Shown here: piece by piece, positions 35,931 through 46,799 of the stretch
How the letters are laid out: each line of letters opens with the position of its first letter
Numbering within the stretch: position 1 is the first letter of the stretch
Source of the DNA: Ptychodera flava
Lineage: Eukaryota; Hemichordata; Enteropneusta; Ptychoderidae
DNA: 64,000 bases
Assembly: GCF_041260155.1 (NCBI RefSeq)
Contig: NC_091932.1
Coordinates: 10,396,304-10,460,303 of the forward strand
Direction: 5' to 3'
Position numbers and translations under genes: made by a program
The notes under the pieces: generated by a model
Told to the model about the DNA's origin: nothing
The model's input: the letters and a program-made list of their open reading frames with translations, nothing else
Databases searched by the model: none

Positions 35931-36950
35931 TCAACATCTACTGGTTTGAAATACCTGTACGTTATCTGATGCTGATTGGATGACCTGATTAGTTTGAAAT
36001 TTCTTGCAATGAGTGCAGCTCCTCAGTACTTGTGTCAGAGTTCTTCTGAAATTTGTGTTCATGGCGCTATAAATGAGAACATTCCAGAAGCTGTTCGACA
36101 CGGCAAGCCACACCGCCAAGAACACCAGCCACTCTGGCAGGTCATCGGCGTCCGTCAGAGATTTGTAGATGAGTCCAACAGCGTAGGGAAACCAAGCAAT
36201 GATGAAACAACCGCCCACCACAAACATCATCTTGGTTGACTTGTAACTGTTTGTCAGTGAAATCTGTCTGTTATCGTGAAAACCGTTGCTGCTTACACTG
36301 CTATCTCTGATCTGCCGAACATGGCGGCGTGAAATTTGTAAGATTCTGCAATACATTGTCATGATGCACAGGGCAGGCACGAAGATGAAGATCACCGTGA
36401 TCGCTATGGTAACAACATCCTGGTCAGTTGCTCCGTAATTCGGCAAACAGGCCATAATTTTGTCGCTGAAGACAATAAAATCGTCTGGCATGGCGAGCAC
36501 AATAGCCCAGACAATGATTTCCACGGCAACCCATTTCAGAATAATTACAGCTACGACTCTGCGTTCTGTGACCATTAACGGATAGTGCAAAGGACAGACT
36601 ATGGCCACAAAGCGTTCTGTTCCTACGAGTAGGACAGACAAAATTGAAACGGAGGTGAAAATTTGATTGTGTGCCCCCGTTATGAGACACCACACATCCC
36701 CGTAAAACCAAGTACGGCTGAATGAAACACTCAGCGGGAATATTGTCAAAATCCCCACAGCGAGGTCGGAAACTGCCAGCGACATCATGAAATGTTTAGT
36801 GGTCGGTGGAACTGAGGCAAGCCGGCGGATAACTACGATGTTCACGGTATTTCCCAAAATTATGAAAATTGTATTGATAAATATTATGGTTGTCTGAATC
36901 GCCGGCCAAGCTTGGTTGGAGACGTTCATTGATGACAGTTGGATGTCCAT
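35931..36950 (-). CDS. Class A (rhodopsin-like) G protein-coupled receptor, single exon, 339 aa
   Basis: Seven hydrophobic segments and class A landmarks are present: GN34 in TM1, LAVSD62 in TM2, Cys88 at the top of TM3 with Cys168 in loop 2, E112-R113-F114 at the end of TM3, and AWFPY (252-256) in TM6. TM7 has N290-V-L-I-Y294 in place of NPxxY, followed by helix 8 and Cys312/Cys315, possible palmitoylation sites. An N-glycosylation site (NVS at Asn9) is in the short N-terminus. The position equivalent to 3.32 is Asn95, not Asp, which argues against a standard monoamine receptor. The ligand is unknown. A paralog lies 5.7 kb away on the same strand. Confidence 0.93.
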   Translation of the reverse strand: MDIQLSSMNVSNQAWPAIQTTIIFINTIFIILGNTVNIVVIRRLASVPPTTKHFMMSLAVSDLAVGILTIFPLSVSFSRTWFYGDVWCLITGAHNQIFTSVSILSVLLVGTERFVAIVCPLHYPLMVTERRVVAVIILKWVAVEIIVWAIVLAMPDDFIVFSDKIMACLPNYGATDQDVVTIAITVIFIFVPALCIMTMYCRILQISRRHVRQIRDSSVSSNGFHDNRQISLTNSYKSTKMMFVVGGCFIIAWFPYAVGLIYKSLTDADDLPEWLVFLAVWLAVSNSFWNVLIYSAMNTNFRRTLTQVLRSCTHCKKFQTNQVIQSASDNVQVFQTSRC

Positions 36951-38562
36951 GTCGATATATATATTGAGAAACGTATTGCTTCCAGCACAGGTGTTTGGAC
37001 AATTCTCTTCAGCACTTTGCTAGCAACTCTTCCTTCAAAACGATACATTCAAATGAAATTATCCGTATTCCATCCCATAGTTCAAGAGCTGAATCGATAA
37101 ATTATATCAACCAACTATTCTTCCGTGCATTGGCTATAGAATATTATTTATCCACAGAAACGAACCTTCCATATACGAAACTACTTCCAACGATTATCAT
37201 TCACTGAGGATCTGAAGGTGAATCTCCGACGATTCGACGCAGAAACGAGATTCCGATTTCCCTGTGGTCTAATTCCAACGCATCGCACGATGCCAAAATT
37301 TCCGACACTGTTAATAATCCAAAGGTAAACCACCGTTTGGAGGTGGTCCTATTTTTGCCAAATAAGAAATTAAGTAAACCAGCTTTGTGAAAATATTTGC
37401 GGAAGAAACAGATGTTACGCGATCGATTTGGTTATCCTTGTATTACGCAATCAGCGGGGAAATTGGGGCAAAACTGGATAATTCAAAAAAGACCATGTGC
37501 ATCTCGATAGTTTAAATCACCAACAAGGAAGAAATATGATATGATCAAGAGTAGAAAGTATGGTTTGTAAGGTAAATATAATGTATTTTAAAATGACTTT
37601 TGTCAATTTTAACGATGAGACGTCGACGTAATAATGACCATTGTCTTTGTTACATTGATTTAACAAACTTGGGTCTATATGAATTTACAGTCTTTCATTT
37701 CCTTCAGTAAACATTCACCTTTCATACCACCTAACAAATGTCACAATTAAATCGTTGCTTTCATATTTTACTCTGCTTTTCAGGGGACGTATGAGAATCG
37801 CGTACAAAATGATGGTTGAGTTTCATTGAAAAATGCCAAGATTTTGATGGCGGTCAAGGGTACAAAAATAAATCATTTATCCATCTATCTCAGGTGAAAT
37901 GAAGTCTTCGTCATTTTCATATCGTTTGAAGAGTTAATTTCCTGTTCGAATTTCAAGTTTGACGGATTATGTTCATTTCAAGATCATGGTCGGAAGTGGA
38001 CTTGACACCGGTACCGTACAAGGTTGAGAGGCGGAAACATTTGCTAAGCATTCACTCTGTGTTCGTCACGTACTCTCTTCTGTTAATCACACATGATAGA
38101 TGTAGAAGCCACGATAGATTTACAATGGGGCACTACAAGACCTCTAGTTCTCGATCGGTCTTTCATCTGTGAGCGTGAAATGTTCAGGGGAGTTATCACC
38201 AGATTTGCGCAATATTCAGTTAGTTCCCTAGTTGAAAAAACTTCGCTCTTTTTTGAAAAATGAAGTGACCCAATACGCCTTCTCTGACAAAGTACAACAT
38301 ATGAAACATGTCTTGTGAATGTTACAAAAATGATGTTGCCCGCTGTCTTTTCTTTACTGGCAACTTCTCTCCAAGTCAGAGAATTAGCTCGACGAGAGGT
38401 ACCAACTGGATGCTTTAGCTACCACACAGGGACGTCGTAAGATTGAAGTGGATGAAGTGTATTGATAAGCTGTCAGGTGGGACCAACCAAAAGTCTGCCG
38501 AGGCCAGGGGACGCCTAGACTTATAAAAGCCTAAGCCTCCCCTATTAAGTCTAAAGTCTAGA

Positions 38563-38636
38563 GTCCAAAAGCCTCCAAAAGTTTCCAAAAGCCTTAGAAA
38601 GTCCCCGAAAGTATCGGAAAGTGTGCGAAAGTTTAC
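38563..38636. repeat. Degenerate 10-bp tandem repeat
   Basis: Seven successive decamers end in AAA: GCCTCCAAAA, GTTTCCAAAA, GCCTTAGAAA, GTCCCCGAAA, GTATCGGAAA and GTGTGCGAAA, plus a partial first unit. The period is exactly 10 bp while the middle of the unit varies. Confidence 0.7.
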
Positions 38637-39667
38637 ATGAAAACTTCACATTAAATAGACAAATTTTAAAGGCGTACCTGAATATGTAAAATACATCACA
38701 GCATCACAGGAAGTATACGTACTGAAAAGTATGAAAAGTACAATTATTGGATAAGAAATGAAAATCCAAATACTTGATTGGGAGAATGTTTTAAAGATAT
38801 ACATAATTATTCTGCTGGCTCGGCATAGCAACCGACGCTTTTTAGTATTTATGATATTCTTGTGATCAAATGCCGACTTCTAAAATAGTAGTCACTAAAA
38901 TTACATGGACAAGATTTGTGGAGCCAGAATTTGATAATATATGTATGAGCTATTGTTTCATTTTAAATTTAATCATGTGTTGACTAAACTGACGTAACCA
39001 TATCATTGTCACAACTTATGTTTTAACATAAGTGTCCATTTGAGTACCAGTATCAATGTCAATGTCAGTAAACATCTTCTATCCTCACTCAATAAAAAGT
39101 AAAGTTGTTGGTTGCTTTCCAGTTTCCCTTAATTGACCGACTGGTAGCTGCATTGTATGTTAATCAACACATTGACAATGATACTCGGGTCAATAAAAGA
39201 AACATCGGTAATGATACTGGAGTTAATCTAAGAAAGAGCTTCCACGTTTGACCGACTGCAATTGTTAGTATTCCCACCCTCCTAGTTGAATGTTCGTCAT
39301 GGAATTAACAGAATTATACAATTATAAGACTTTCACCTGAAAATTATAGTCGTAACAATGGCAACACTTAAAAGAGTAAAGATTATCGCCATGGCATCTT
39401 TGAAGGACAGAACATGCAGAGATCACACTCGGTATTGAGAATAAAGAAGATTAATTTATCCAAATAGAAATAATTAGAAATCTGTAGTGTAAATATGAAT
39501 TCAATCACTACTTTTGTGAGACATGGTAAGTGTTCTGCTTGAAGTGTGGAAAACACTTGTAAAATACGTCAGAAGATCTAATAACAAATGTCAAAAGGGA
39601 TGGAACATGTATCATTTACAACAGTCGGTGATCGTCTATGATCTTTCTTCAAATTAAGGAACACTTG

Positions 39668-39761
39668 ATGATGATGACTGTGATGATGATGATCATCATC
39701 ATGATCATGTGATGACGATCATGATCATTATCATAAGGACGACGACGACGACGACGACGAC
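39668..39761. repeat. Triplet repeats: (GAT/ATC)n then (GAC)n
   Basis: GATGATGAT and ATCATCATC runs face each other and form a local inverted repeat. A (GAC)n run follows at about 39738-39761. Confidence 0.85.
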
Positions 39762-40859
39762 AATTGTGAAGGGGGATAAGCAAGATTGAAGAAAAAAGAA
39801 AAGAGCATAAGTGTGACAATGATTGAAAATCACATCAAGAGTAAACATCCCTAAATTGAACAAGTTGATCTCTTTCAAAGGACTGAGTCCCTAGATAGGT
39901 GGACAAGATAGTGCTTCCTTCATAGGAAAGGACCTACTTTATTGCATATATGCGGAATTGGATAAGAAATTGTCCTATTATCTGTCACTTGGAATCTCTT
40001 TTTTAATAAAAACGTTACGTTGTTCCAACCTTTACTAGCTTTGTGTATAAAACCGATTTTCTTTGTAAGCTCTAATTTTCTACCTTTCTATGATGAAGAC
40101 ATGTTTACTAGCTCGCTAGGACGATCACTTCGCTATTACCCACTATCAATATGGATGAATTTACTGAACTTAATTCCTTCGATCGGACAGTAAGCCTGAT
40201 AAGTCCCCAGACTTCGCGCATGCAGTTCTGCGGTACACGAGCAATAGAAGAGTTTGATTTAAATAATAGTTACATAAGAAATAGGAGGGGCTAATAGCAT
40301 AGATCGCAAATGACGTCATGTTTTCTCACATTAATAAATATTCGTCCACATTTCCCGCATAAACGACGACAATAAAACCTGCTAGTGTTACAATGGCAAC
40401 TAAAGTTACACTTATTCGTAAGAATTGATGGCTCAGACTACAAGATGCAACAACAGCCGCGCATGCAACGACAAAATTTGTCCAAATTTCAGGCATATTT
40501 GTCCGAAAGTCGCGGGCGTGCAGCTATATTTAGTAACAAACCTGAAATCGCGATCAACGATATTGAAGATTCACCAGTGAGATCCCCCTCTTTAAGCTAA
40601 AGCACAGCGAATAAAGGAAATTTATTGGTGCGTTACAGATACACGTGCTCAGTACGATGGTTATTTGTCATTTGCCAAACGTCTGATCATATTTATGGCG
40701 TCCTTAATGTGACTTGCGGTCTTGTCTTATAATCGAAATGCTGAGGGGCTGCACACGCCGTTTGAAATTTAAAAAGCAGAATTGAGCAAGCGCCCGTACA
40801 TCGTGAAAAGCCCCTCAACCACCTGTTGATGTTCCGTTGGTAGGACTTGGTGTGTTACA

Positions 40860-41108
40860 ATGAACACATTGGGCTGGGGCTTCCTTATAATTCTCTTCCT
40901 GTTAACGCACGTTCTCCCGGGTGATAAACGGGCGCTACTCTCGACAGCTCGATCAAATTACAGATTTTTTCAGGCAAATCAAGTGTCAAGAGTTCCCGGC
41001 CAAAATACTCATTTAAAAACTCTACATTTTTTACAAAATAATGGTAAAATTTACGGTATACATCATGTGTACACCTATCGTGTCTCAGTGTCCCCATACG
41101 CATCGTAA
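40860..41108 (+). CDS. Possible small secreted protein or first exon (82 aa frame)
   Basis: The frame starts MNTLGWGFLIILFLLTHVLPG, which has the form of a cleavable signal peptide, followed by DKRALLSTARS. No conserved family is recognised. Possible donors (for example GTAAAATT near 41043) would make it a first exon. It may equally be chance. Confidence 0.25.
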   Translation: MNTLGWGFLIILFLLTHVLPGDKRALLSTARSNYRFFQANQVSRVPGQNTHLKTLHFLQNNGKIYGIHHVYTYRVSVSPYAS

Positions 41109-41279
41109 CGATAGATTTTAAGAAGTTTGTGGGGTTAGTCTTCACAACGGTTGTGGAGCCATAATGCTGGACTCGAATCGGATACATTATCAGTAATAAT
41201 CAGATGACGTCACAAAATTCAGTGGTACTGACAATGTCATTCGCTTACCAAATGAAATATTTGGCCGCACTTGAATATT

Positions 41280-41460
41280 TGTCGTCACTAAGCTTTTCGG
41301 ACTTTCAAGTTCCTTGGCTGTGGAAATGCAGAATAACGGGGGTTTTTTATCCATGGCTCGTTGCTCGTATCGCTCTGACCACCCGCCATCGCTTCAAAGT
41401 TGCAGACGACATTTCCAGTTGGTCACGTGATCGGACAATTTCTACACGAATAACGCTGTT
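41280..41460. repeat. Diverged interspersed repeat, copy 1
   Basis: CACCCGCCATCGCTTCAAAG, GCAGACGACA and GGTCACGTGATCGG correspond to CACCCGTCATTGTTGCAAAG, GAAGACGACA and GGTCACATGACCGG at 51565-51612. Upstream blocks (TTCAAGTTCC / TTCAGGTTCC) also match. Confidence 0.55.
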
Positions 41461-42643
41461 CACGGTTACAGGTTTGTTACTGAATATAGTTGTATGCGCG
41501 CGACATCGGACACGCAGCTTGAAATGCGGACAAATTTTTATTTCCCCTCCTTCAATACGTAAAGAATTTGGAATTCTTTCCGTGAATACATTTACCGAAT
41601 ACGACGAATGTATTGCTGTGCGTACATGAAAAAATATCAAAATAATAACATACAAAGAGTAGCATGCACATGCGGCGTATCATGAAACACTTTTGGTCTT
41701 AGTTGTTTGCAGCTTATGTAAGAATGGATCCAGGACACTTTGATGTAAATATTATTTTAAAAATACGTTTATTTTACATTTATATTTCAGCAAACTAAAG
41801 TAATTCAATTCATTATATTTCCATAATTTATAATAAAAGTGCAATTTACACTTACATTTTACATAGTAGTACTTTTATTTCTTCCTTGTAAGAACACGTC
41901 TGTAAGTCACGGAAGTTGCTTTTGCTTTTATGAGTTCCGATTCTTGGGTTTAAAGAAACAAGCTCAAAGAACACATGATACACAAATTGATTTTGAGCAA
42001 CAAGTTTTTAGAAGTGTGGATAAGAGGATTACATTTGTGGCTGGTAGTGCTGGGAAAAAGAGAACTTTATATACATGGGATTCACTAGTGATCTGGGATT
42101 GTTTCATAATATCCCTTCGTCGGACAATTTCTTGATAACATGTAACTTGGCTATTAATAATATTAAAGTTTGATGTCTCTGCAATATCTGTAGCCTTTTG
42201 ACTGGCATACGCGATATGCGGCTTGTGTATTTGCCCTGCATGTGTAAGCCGCCAGGCGGCCGGCTGCGAAACTTCTCATACTGACCACGGACAACAATAA
42301 TTGCAGCTACATTTCAATACATGTCGAGCATAAATAACAGATTTCCATGACACAGACAACTATACACCTGACGAAGTTACGATAAACAATATTTTACCTT
42401 TCTTCGCCACACAGGTGTCCTATTGTTGCTTACCTGTCCGTCGTTACAGGGATACGCATTTGCCCTCGTCATAAGAACATATCCAACGTAAATAATATTG
42501 GCAACTTTTAGATTAATGAAATTGTTGTTAAAGTAAACAATTATCTTACTCGCAAGTTGTCCCAACGTTATACTTTTCGTATAGCTAGTACGATTGTCAG
42601 CCATTGGTAAATGTTCTTCTCCCTCTGGGATGTACTACAACTG

Positions 42644-43828
42644 TCATTCAACTCTTGTTGTGTCAGTGTCAGTATTTTCTCTCACACTTGACCTATTTCT
42701 CATCTCAATTCTTTCCTTGCCGACTTCGCTCTCAACGTCGTAAACGGATGGTGAAACACGAGACCAATTGTTATTGGCACTGCTGCATCGGATGCAGGCG
42801 ATGACTGTCTGTTTTGCCATGGCCCGGAAAGCCCCATTCATGACGCTGTAGATAAGCACGTTTAAAATGCTGCTTGAAGCGCCGAGCCATACCATACTGA
42901 AAACTGTCCATGGAGTTGCGCCTCCATGGAACACCCTCATAGAGTTTATGGTGGTTATCACTGCGTACGGATACCAAGTCACTTGAAAACCTCCACACAC
43001 CACCAGAAACATTCTGGCAGCTTTCATATTTCGCCAGTCTGACGTCATGAGTCTAGTTGTGCTATTTCGATTCGTTCCGTCGTCGCTGTTCGACAACTGA
43101 CGGCTGATTTGACGGGAGTGCACCCATGAAATCCGCATAATTCGTACATATATAACAATGATGACAATCGACGGAATGAAGACCAAAACAGTCATCGACA
43201 CGGTCGTTATCACTTCAAAGTCGATACTGCCGTACCTTGGGTAGCATATGTAGGCATGCTTAAGGTAGCCGTAAAACTGTTCGTGCGCTGCACCGAGAAT
43301 GACGGAGTGAAGTTCAAGAACAATCCATTTGATGATGATGAGGGTGATTACACGACGATGGGTGAACCATCGAAGATACCTGAAAGGCATGGTGATGGCC
43401 AGAAATCTTTCCACGCTGATGAGAAGCAGAGACGCTATCGATGCCGACAAGAACACATGGAGCTGGATGCCGCAGAATACGCACCAGCCGTTGCCATAGA
43501 CCCAGTTTGTCGTGATGGCAACGGGGATGGAGAAAACACCGAAGATGCCGACTCCGAGATCGGAAAAGGCCAGCGATATCATGAAGCAACGGGTCGTCAC
43601 AGGAATCTTGTTTGTTCGTGATAAAACAATGATGTTGATGATGTTGCCGAATATGGCAAGAGTGCATACGGTGCAGATAATTGTCGTTTGGATAAATCGG
43701 TCAATGTGAACGGGATCCATATCAACCACGTCGAGATATATGATATCCTCCAGGTCCTTTTTCAATAATCGCAATAAGATAAATGAATGTAAATTACAAG
43801 ATATATCAATTTCTCTTGAACGGCTCAA
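42644..43828 (-). CDS. Class A G protein-coupled receptor, single exon, paralog of the 36-kb receptor
   Basis: The open frame is 394 aa. The likely start is the internal ATG at 43720 (residue 37, MDPVHIDRF), because the TM1 region then lines up with the neighbouring receptor (both have IQTTII before TM1). Numbering from the long form: GN62, LAFSD90, Cys116 paired with Cys195, E140-R141-F142, TWYPY (284-288), and N323-V-L-I-Y327 in TM7. The third loop is longer and Ser/Thr/Asn-rich, and the tail is charged. Residue 3.32 is Leu123, so an aminergic ligand is unlikely. It shares ERF, NVLIY and (A/T)W(F/Y)PY with its paralog. The ligand is unknown. Confidence 0.93.
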   Translation of the reverse strand: MSRSREIDISCNLHSFILLRLLKKDLEDIIYLDVVDMDPVHIDRFIQTTIICTVCTLAIFGNIINIIVLSRTNKIPVTTRCFMISLAFSDLGVGIFGVFSIPVAITTNWVYGNGWCVFCGIQLHVFLSASIASLLLISVERFLAITMPFRYLRWFTHRRVITLIIIKWIVLELHSVILGAAHEQFYGYLKHAYICYPRYGSIDFEVITTVSMTVLVFIPSIVIIVIYVRIMRISWVHSRQISRQLSNSDDGTNRNSTTRLMTSDWRNMKAARMFLVVCGGFQVTWYPYAVITTINSMRVFHGGATPWTVFSMVWLGASSSILNVLIYSVMNGAFRAMAKQTVIACIRCSSANNNWSRVSPSVYDVESEVGKERIEMRNRSSVRENTDTDTTRVE

Positions 43829-45102
43829 TGTGTTTTACAGCTCGAAATAACTTGTTTTACAATGTTTTGGTCCATGGAATCGCAGGCGGGATCTGCATCA
43901 CACGTGGTGGTTAACGTTGTTCATTGCATCTGAGTCCCGGTGTACAAACTCTCTGGTCTATCGTCGGTTTGATTTCGAGAAAATCTTTCAAGCGGAATCC
44001 AATATGTTAAGTAGCACTTTGTGCCTTGGTTGGTACATATACATTTGGAAAGTGAACAGATGCGGCTTTTCAGATTTGGCAAGGTCAACCTGGTCATAGA
44101 CTTTTTACGCATGCCCTTTTAAATTTAGGCGTGCACGAGGGGAGGCTATTGTAAACAGCTACGACCTGACTGAATTAAACGTCTCGATGAAGTTTCGTTG
44201 AATACACAATCTCTTTACAAGGACGGGTAGGGCGGAGCGGGAATGGTAAAGTGTTACCCTTCGGATTGAAAGCACTTGACTATTAATTATTGCAGCATGG
44301 GTTAGTTCACAACAACCTGCCCGAGTTTCCCGAATGATTTTCCACAACATGTGAAAAAGCGCATCGTGATATATGTGATAACAGTGGCAAAAATCACTGC
44401 AACAAATCACCATGACTATATATCAAGAGGTACTTGCACTGTGAGGCTTTAAGTATTATTAATGGCTTGTTACTTCGGCATATTTGCTTTCGAAAGTGAG
44501 TAGCAGCTAAAAGGCACCTGTCAGCCTACAGTGATTCACATCATAGCTCCCTATAGGTCGACGAGTAAAATACCCTATCTTTCATTATGCTAAGAATTTA
44601 GGTATATTTACCTGTCACCTGTAAACATCTCGCGAAGTATACTATAAAAAATCACCAAAAGAGGCACAGATCATGATGATTATCTGATATTTGTTGATGT
44701 TATGTTCAATTCTGGTTGTGAGTTCTCCATTGCAGAATTATGACGTTTTTCACTGAACAAAACATGTCTATGTGGTTGTGTCATCACTGGATTCATTTTG
44801 AGAATGATGTAATTTTTTGATGGAAATTTGTTGTTTACCTTATAAATTACAGCATACCAATAAATGCCAAAACGATATTTTTGTGGAAATTTGCAGGGAC
44901 AGTAATTTCACATAAAATTAACATCTTCACAAATTAACTGAGTGCAGAAGTGGAATCATGACGAAGAAGGAGTGACGGCCTCTGTGAACTGATGTTTGTA
45001 CTCAGAAATCGATCTAAAAAGCCATTTCCAACAGGCATTGTTCCAAAGCCATACCAGAAACAATATCATTGTTTTGCAATATAACTGAGGAAGGCTATTT
45101 TT
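43829..45102. other. 5' flank of the second GPCR and intergenic DNA
   Basis: No gene-like frame, RNA gene or clear repeat was seen. The promoter of the minus-strand GPCR is expected here, but no motif decides its position. Confidence 0.5.
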
Positions 45103-45165
45103 AGCTGACGTGTTCACACGTGAGCTAATGTCATAGCGATGTCTGTCTGTCCGTGTGTGTGTGCC

Positions 45166-45196
<31 letters not shown>

Positions 45197-46112
45197 TTAC
45201 ACGATAACTTAAAAACGCCCGAACAGATTCAAGTCAGATTTGGTAAACAGGTACCATATGCTACTTGCAAGAACTGATTAGATTTTGGTTAGTGTTGCTT
45301 GCATATTGATGAAGTTTATATGACATATCAATTTTTTATATAATGGTTTCCCTATGGAGACGGTAATGGCAGTGTCGACATATATCAAGAAATACTGCAC
45401 AAAATTTCATGAAACTTTTCACAGATGACAATCTTAGAACATTATGGATGATACTGTGAGTGTCATGTCAATTATCTGCTCATTTGCATATTTAATGAAC
45501 TTTTGCAATTAATGACATATCTTTGAAATTCCAGTACCAAATTGGATGATACATACAACAAATATTGATCTGATATAATACTAATTGTACTTAGAAGCAC
45601 TGGGGAATGTCAAGTTAATAAAGAGCTCATTTGCATATTCTATGAAGTTTTGTAATTAGTCATATAACTCCGAAATAAATGCACCAAATTTTATGAAATC
45701 TGCTGCAGATACTGATCCGACAGATATCTGACTGTGTAGTAGTGTGAAGTTAACTAAGGGTCCATTTACATAGTTGATGACCTTTGTAATTAGGTATGTA
45801 ACTCTAAAATTACGGCACCAAATTTGGTAAAACCTGTCACAGATATTGCTGTAACAAATATCTAATTGTGCTATGAAACATTGAGCAGTGTCAAGTAAAT
45901 TAAGGGTTCATTTGCATATTTAGTGAACTTTATAATTAGTTATATTACTCTGACATTGCAGTATTAAATTTGATGAAACGTGCTGCAGATGTTGATCTGA
46001 TAGATATATAATTGTCCCATGAAGCATTGAGCAGTGTCAAGTTAATGAACAGCTCATTTGCATATTAAATAAATTTTTGTACCGGTGATATAGAGTAATC
46101 GTGTACGGTCTT

Positions 46113-46145
<33 letters not shown>

Positions 46146-46170
46146 GTTAATTTTATACTCGCATGTGTAC
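45103..46170 (+). repeat. Hairpin-headed repeat element, copy C
   Basis: The head is an imperfect hairpin, AGCTGACGTGTTCACACGTGAGCT (45103-45126). A (TGTC)n tract, AACTTAAAAACGCCCGAACAG and a TTGCTTGCATAT block follow, then about five units of about 145 bp. Each unit starts near GCTCATTTGCATATT and carries GTAATTAGT...ACTCTGA-like segments. A second (TCTG)n tract lies at 46110-46145. It is the same architecture as the two copies in TAF2 intron 17 but with strongly diverged array units. Confidence 0.75.
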
Positions 46171-46460
46171 ACTTTTTTGAAAGTCGTTTCGATTCCATGG
46201 GTTAAAACCCCTGCCTTGGCAAAAAATTGGAGACAATTACTATTTTATAGAGCCGATCATGTATAGTGTTAAGAAGAGATCGCTTGCCATCTGGGCACTG
46301 GGGTTTTCAGACGTTAGTAGCTATTAAAGTAAAAAGTGCATTAGTAACGTAGGGAAAATCCATTTGACTCGGTAACTTAGCTAGTCTTTCAAATACCCTT
46401 CATGGCAATGAAGAAGTATTATGTATCGATAACTATAGCTCACTTAACATTATGCACAAA

Positions 46461-46645
46461 TGCACTGCAAAATTCAATACAGCCTTACTGTACACATGGA
46501 GGTAAGCTACCTCCATGCTATACACATGCGCTGCAAAATTCAATACAGCCTAAGTTCAATTTTGCAGCGCATGTGTATAGTATACTATAAAGACTGTATT
46601 GAATTTTGCAGTGCATGTGTATAGTTTGGCTGTATTAAATTTACA
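46461..46645. repeat. Cluster of alternating-orientation 33-bp repeats
   Basis: The unit TGCAAAATTCAATACAGCC, with a TATACACATG prefix in some copies, occurs forward at 46466-46484 and 46518-46550. It occurs inverted at 46558-46580, 46592-46624 and, shortened, near 46628. A small palindrome (CATGGAGGTAAGCTACCTCCATG) sits at about 46495-46517. Confidence 0.75.
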
Positions 46646-46677
46646 ACCCATACTTTGTTCTTTTCTACAAATACTGT

Positions 46678-46711
46678 CAACAACAACAATAACAACAACA
46701 ACAACAACAAC
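46678..46711. repeat. (CAA)n microsatellite
   Basis: A run of CAA triplets with one TAA interruption. It is followed by an ATC-rich stretch near 46760-46795. Confidence 0.85.
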
Positions 46712-46799
46712 TTTACTGAGTCCGAATATATTTTTATTTTTCTTCATTTTTAAATATTTAATCATCATCATCATCACCATCTGATCATCATCATCGGTG

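Larger units (their letters stand above)
36951..42643. other. Intergenic region between the two GPCR genes
   Basis: No firm gene was found. It holds a decamer-periodic tract (38563-38636), triplet-rich DNA (39668-39761), a possible signal-peptide frame at 40860 and a diverged repeat at about 41280-41460. The stretch 37.2-38.5 kb and the part from 41.8 to 42.6 kb show nothing recognisable. A frame at 41839-42135 begins with a hydrophobic stretch but has no family resemblance. Confidence 0.5.

Noticed and set aside
43256-43667. Frames of about 120 residues overlapping the second GPCR
   Set aside because: Shadows of the GPCR coding sequence in other frames; they lack family features while the GPCR frame has all landmarks.
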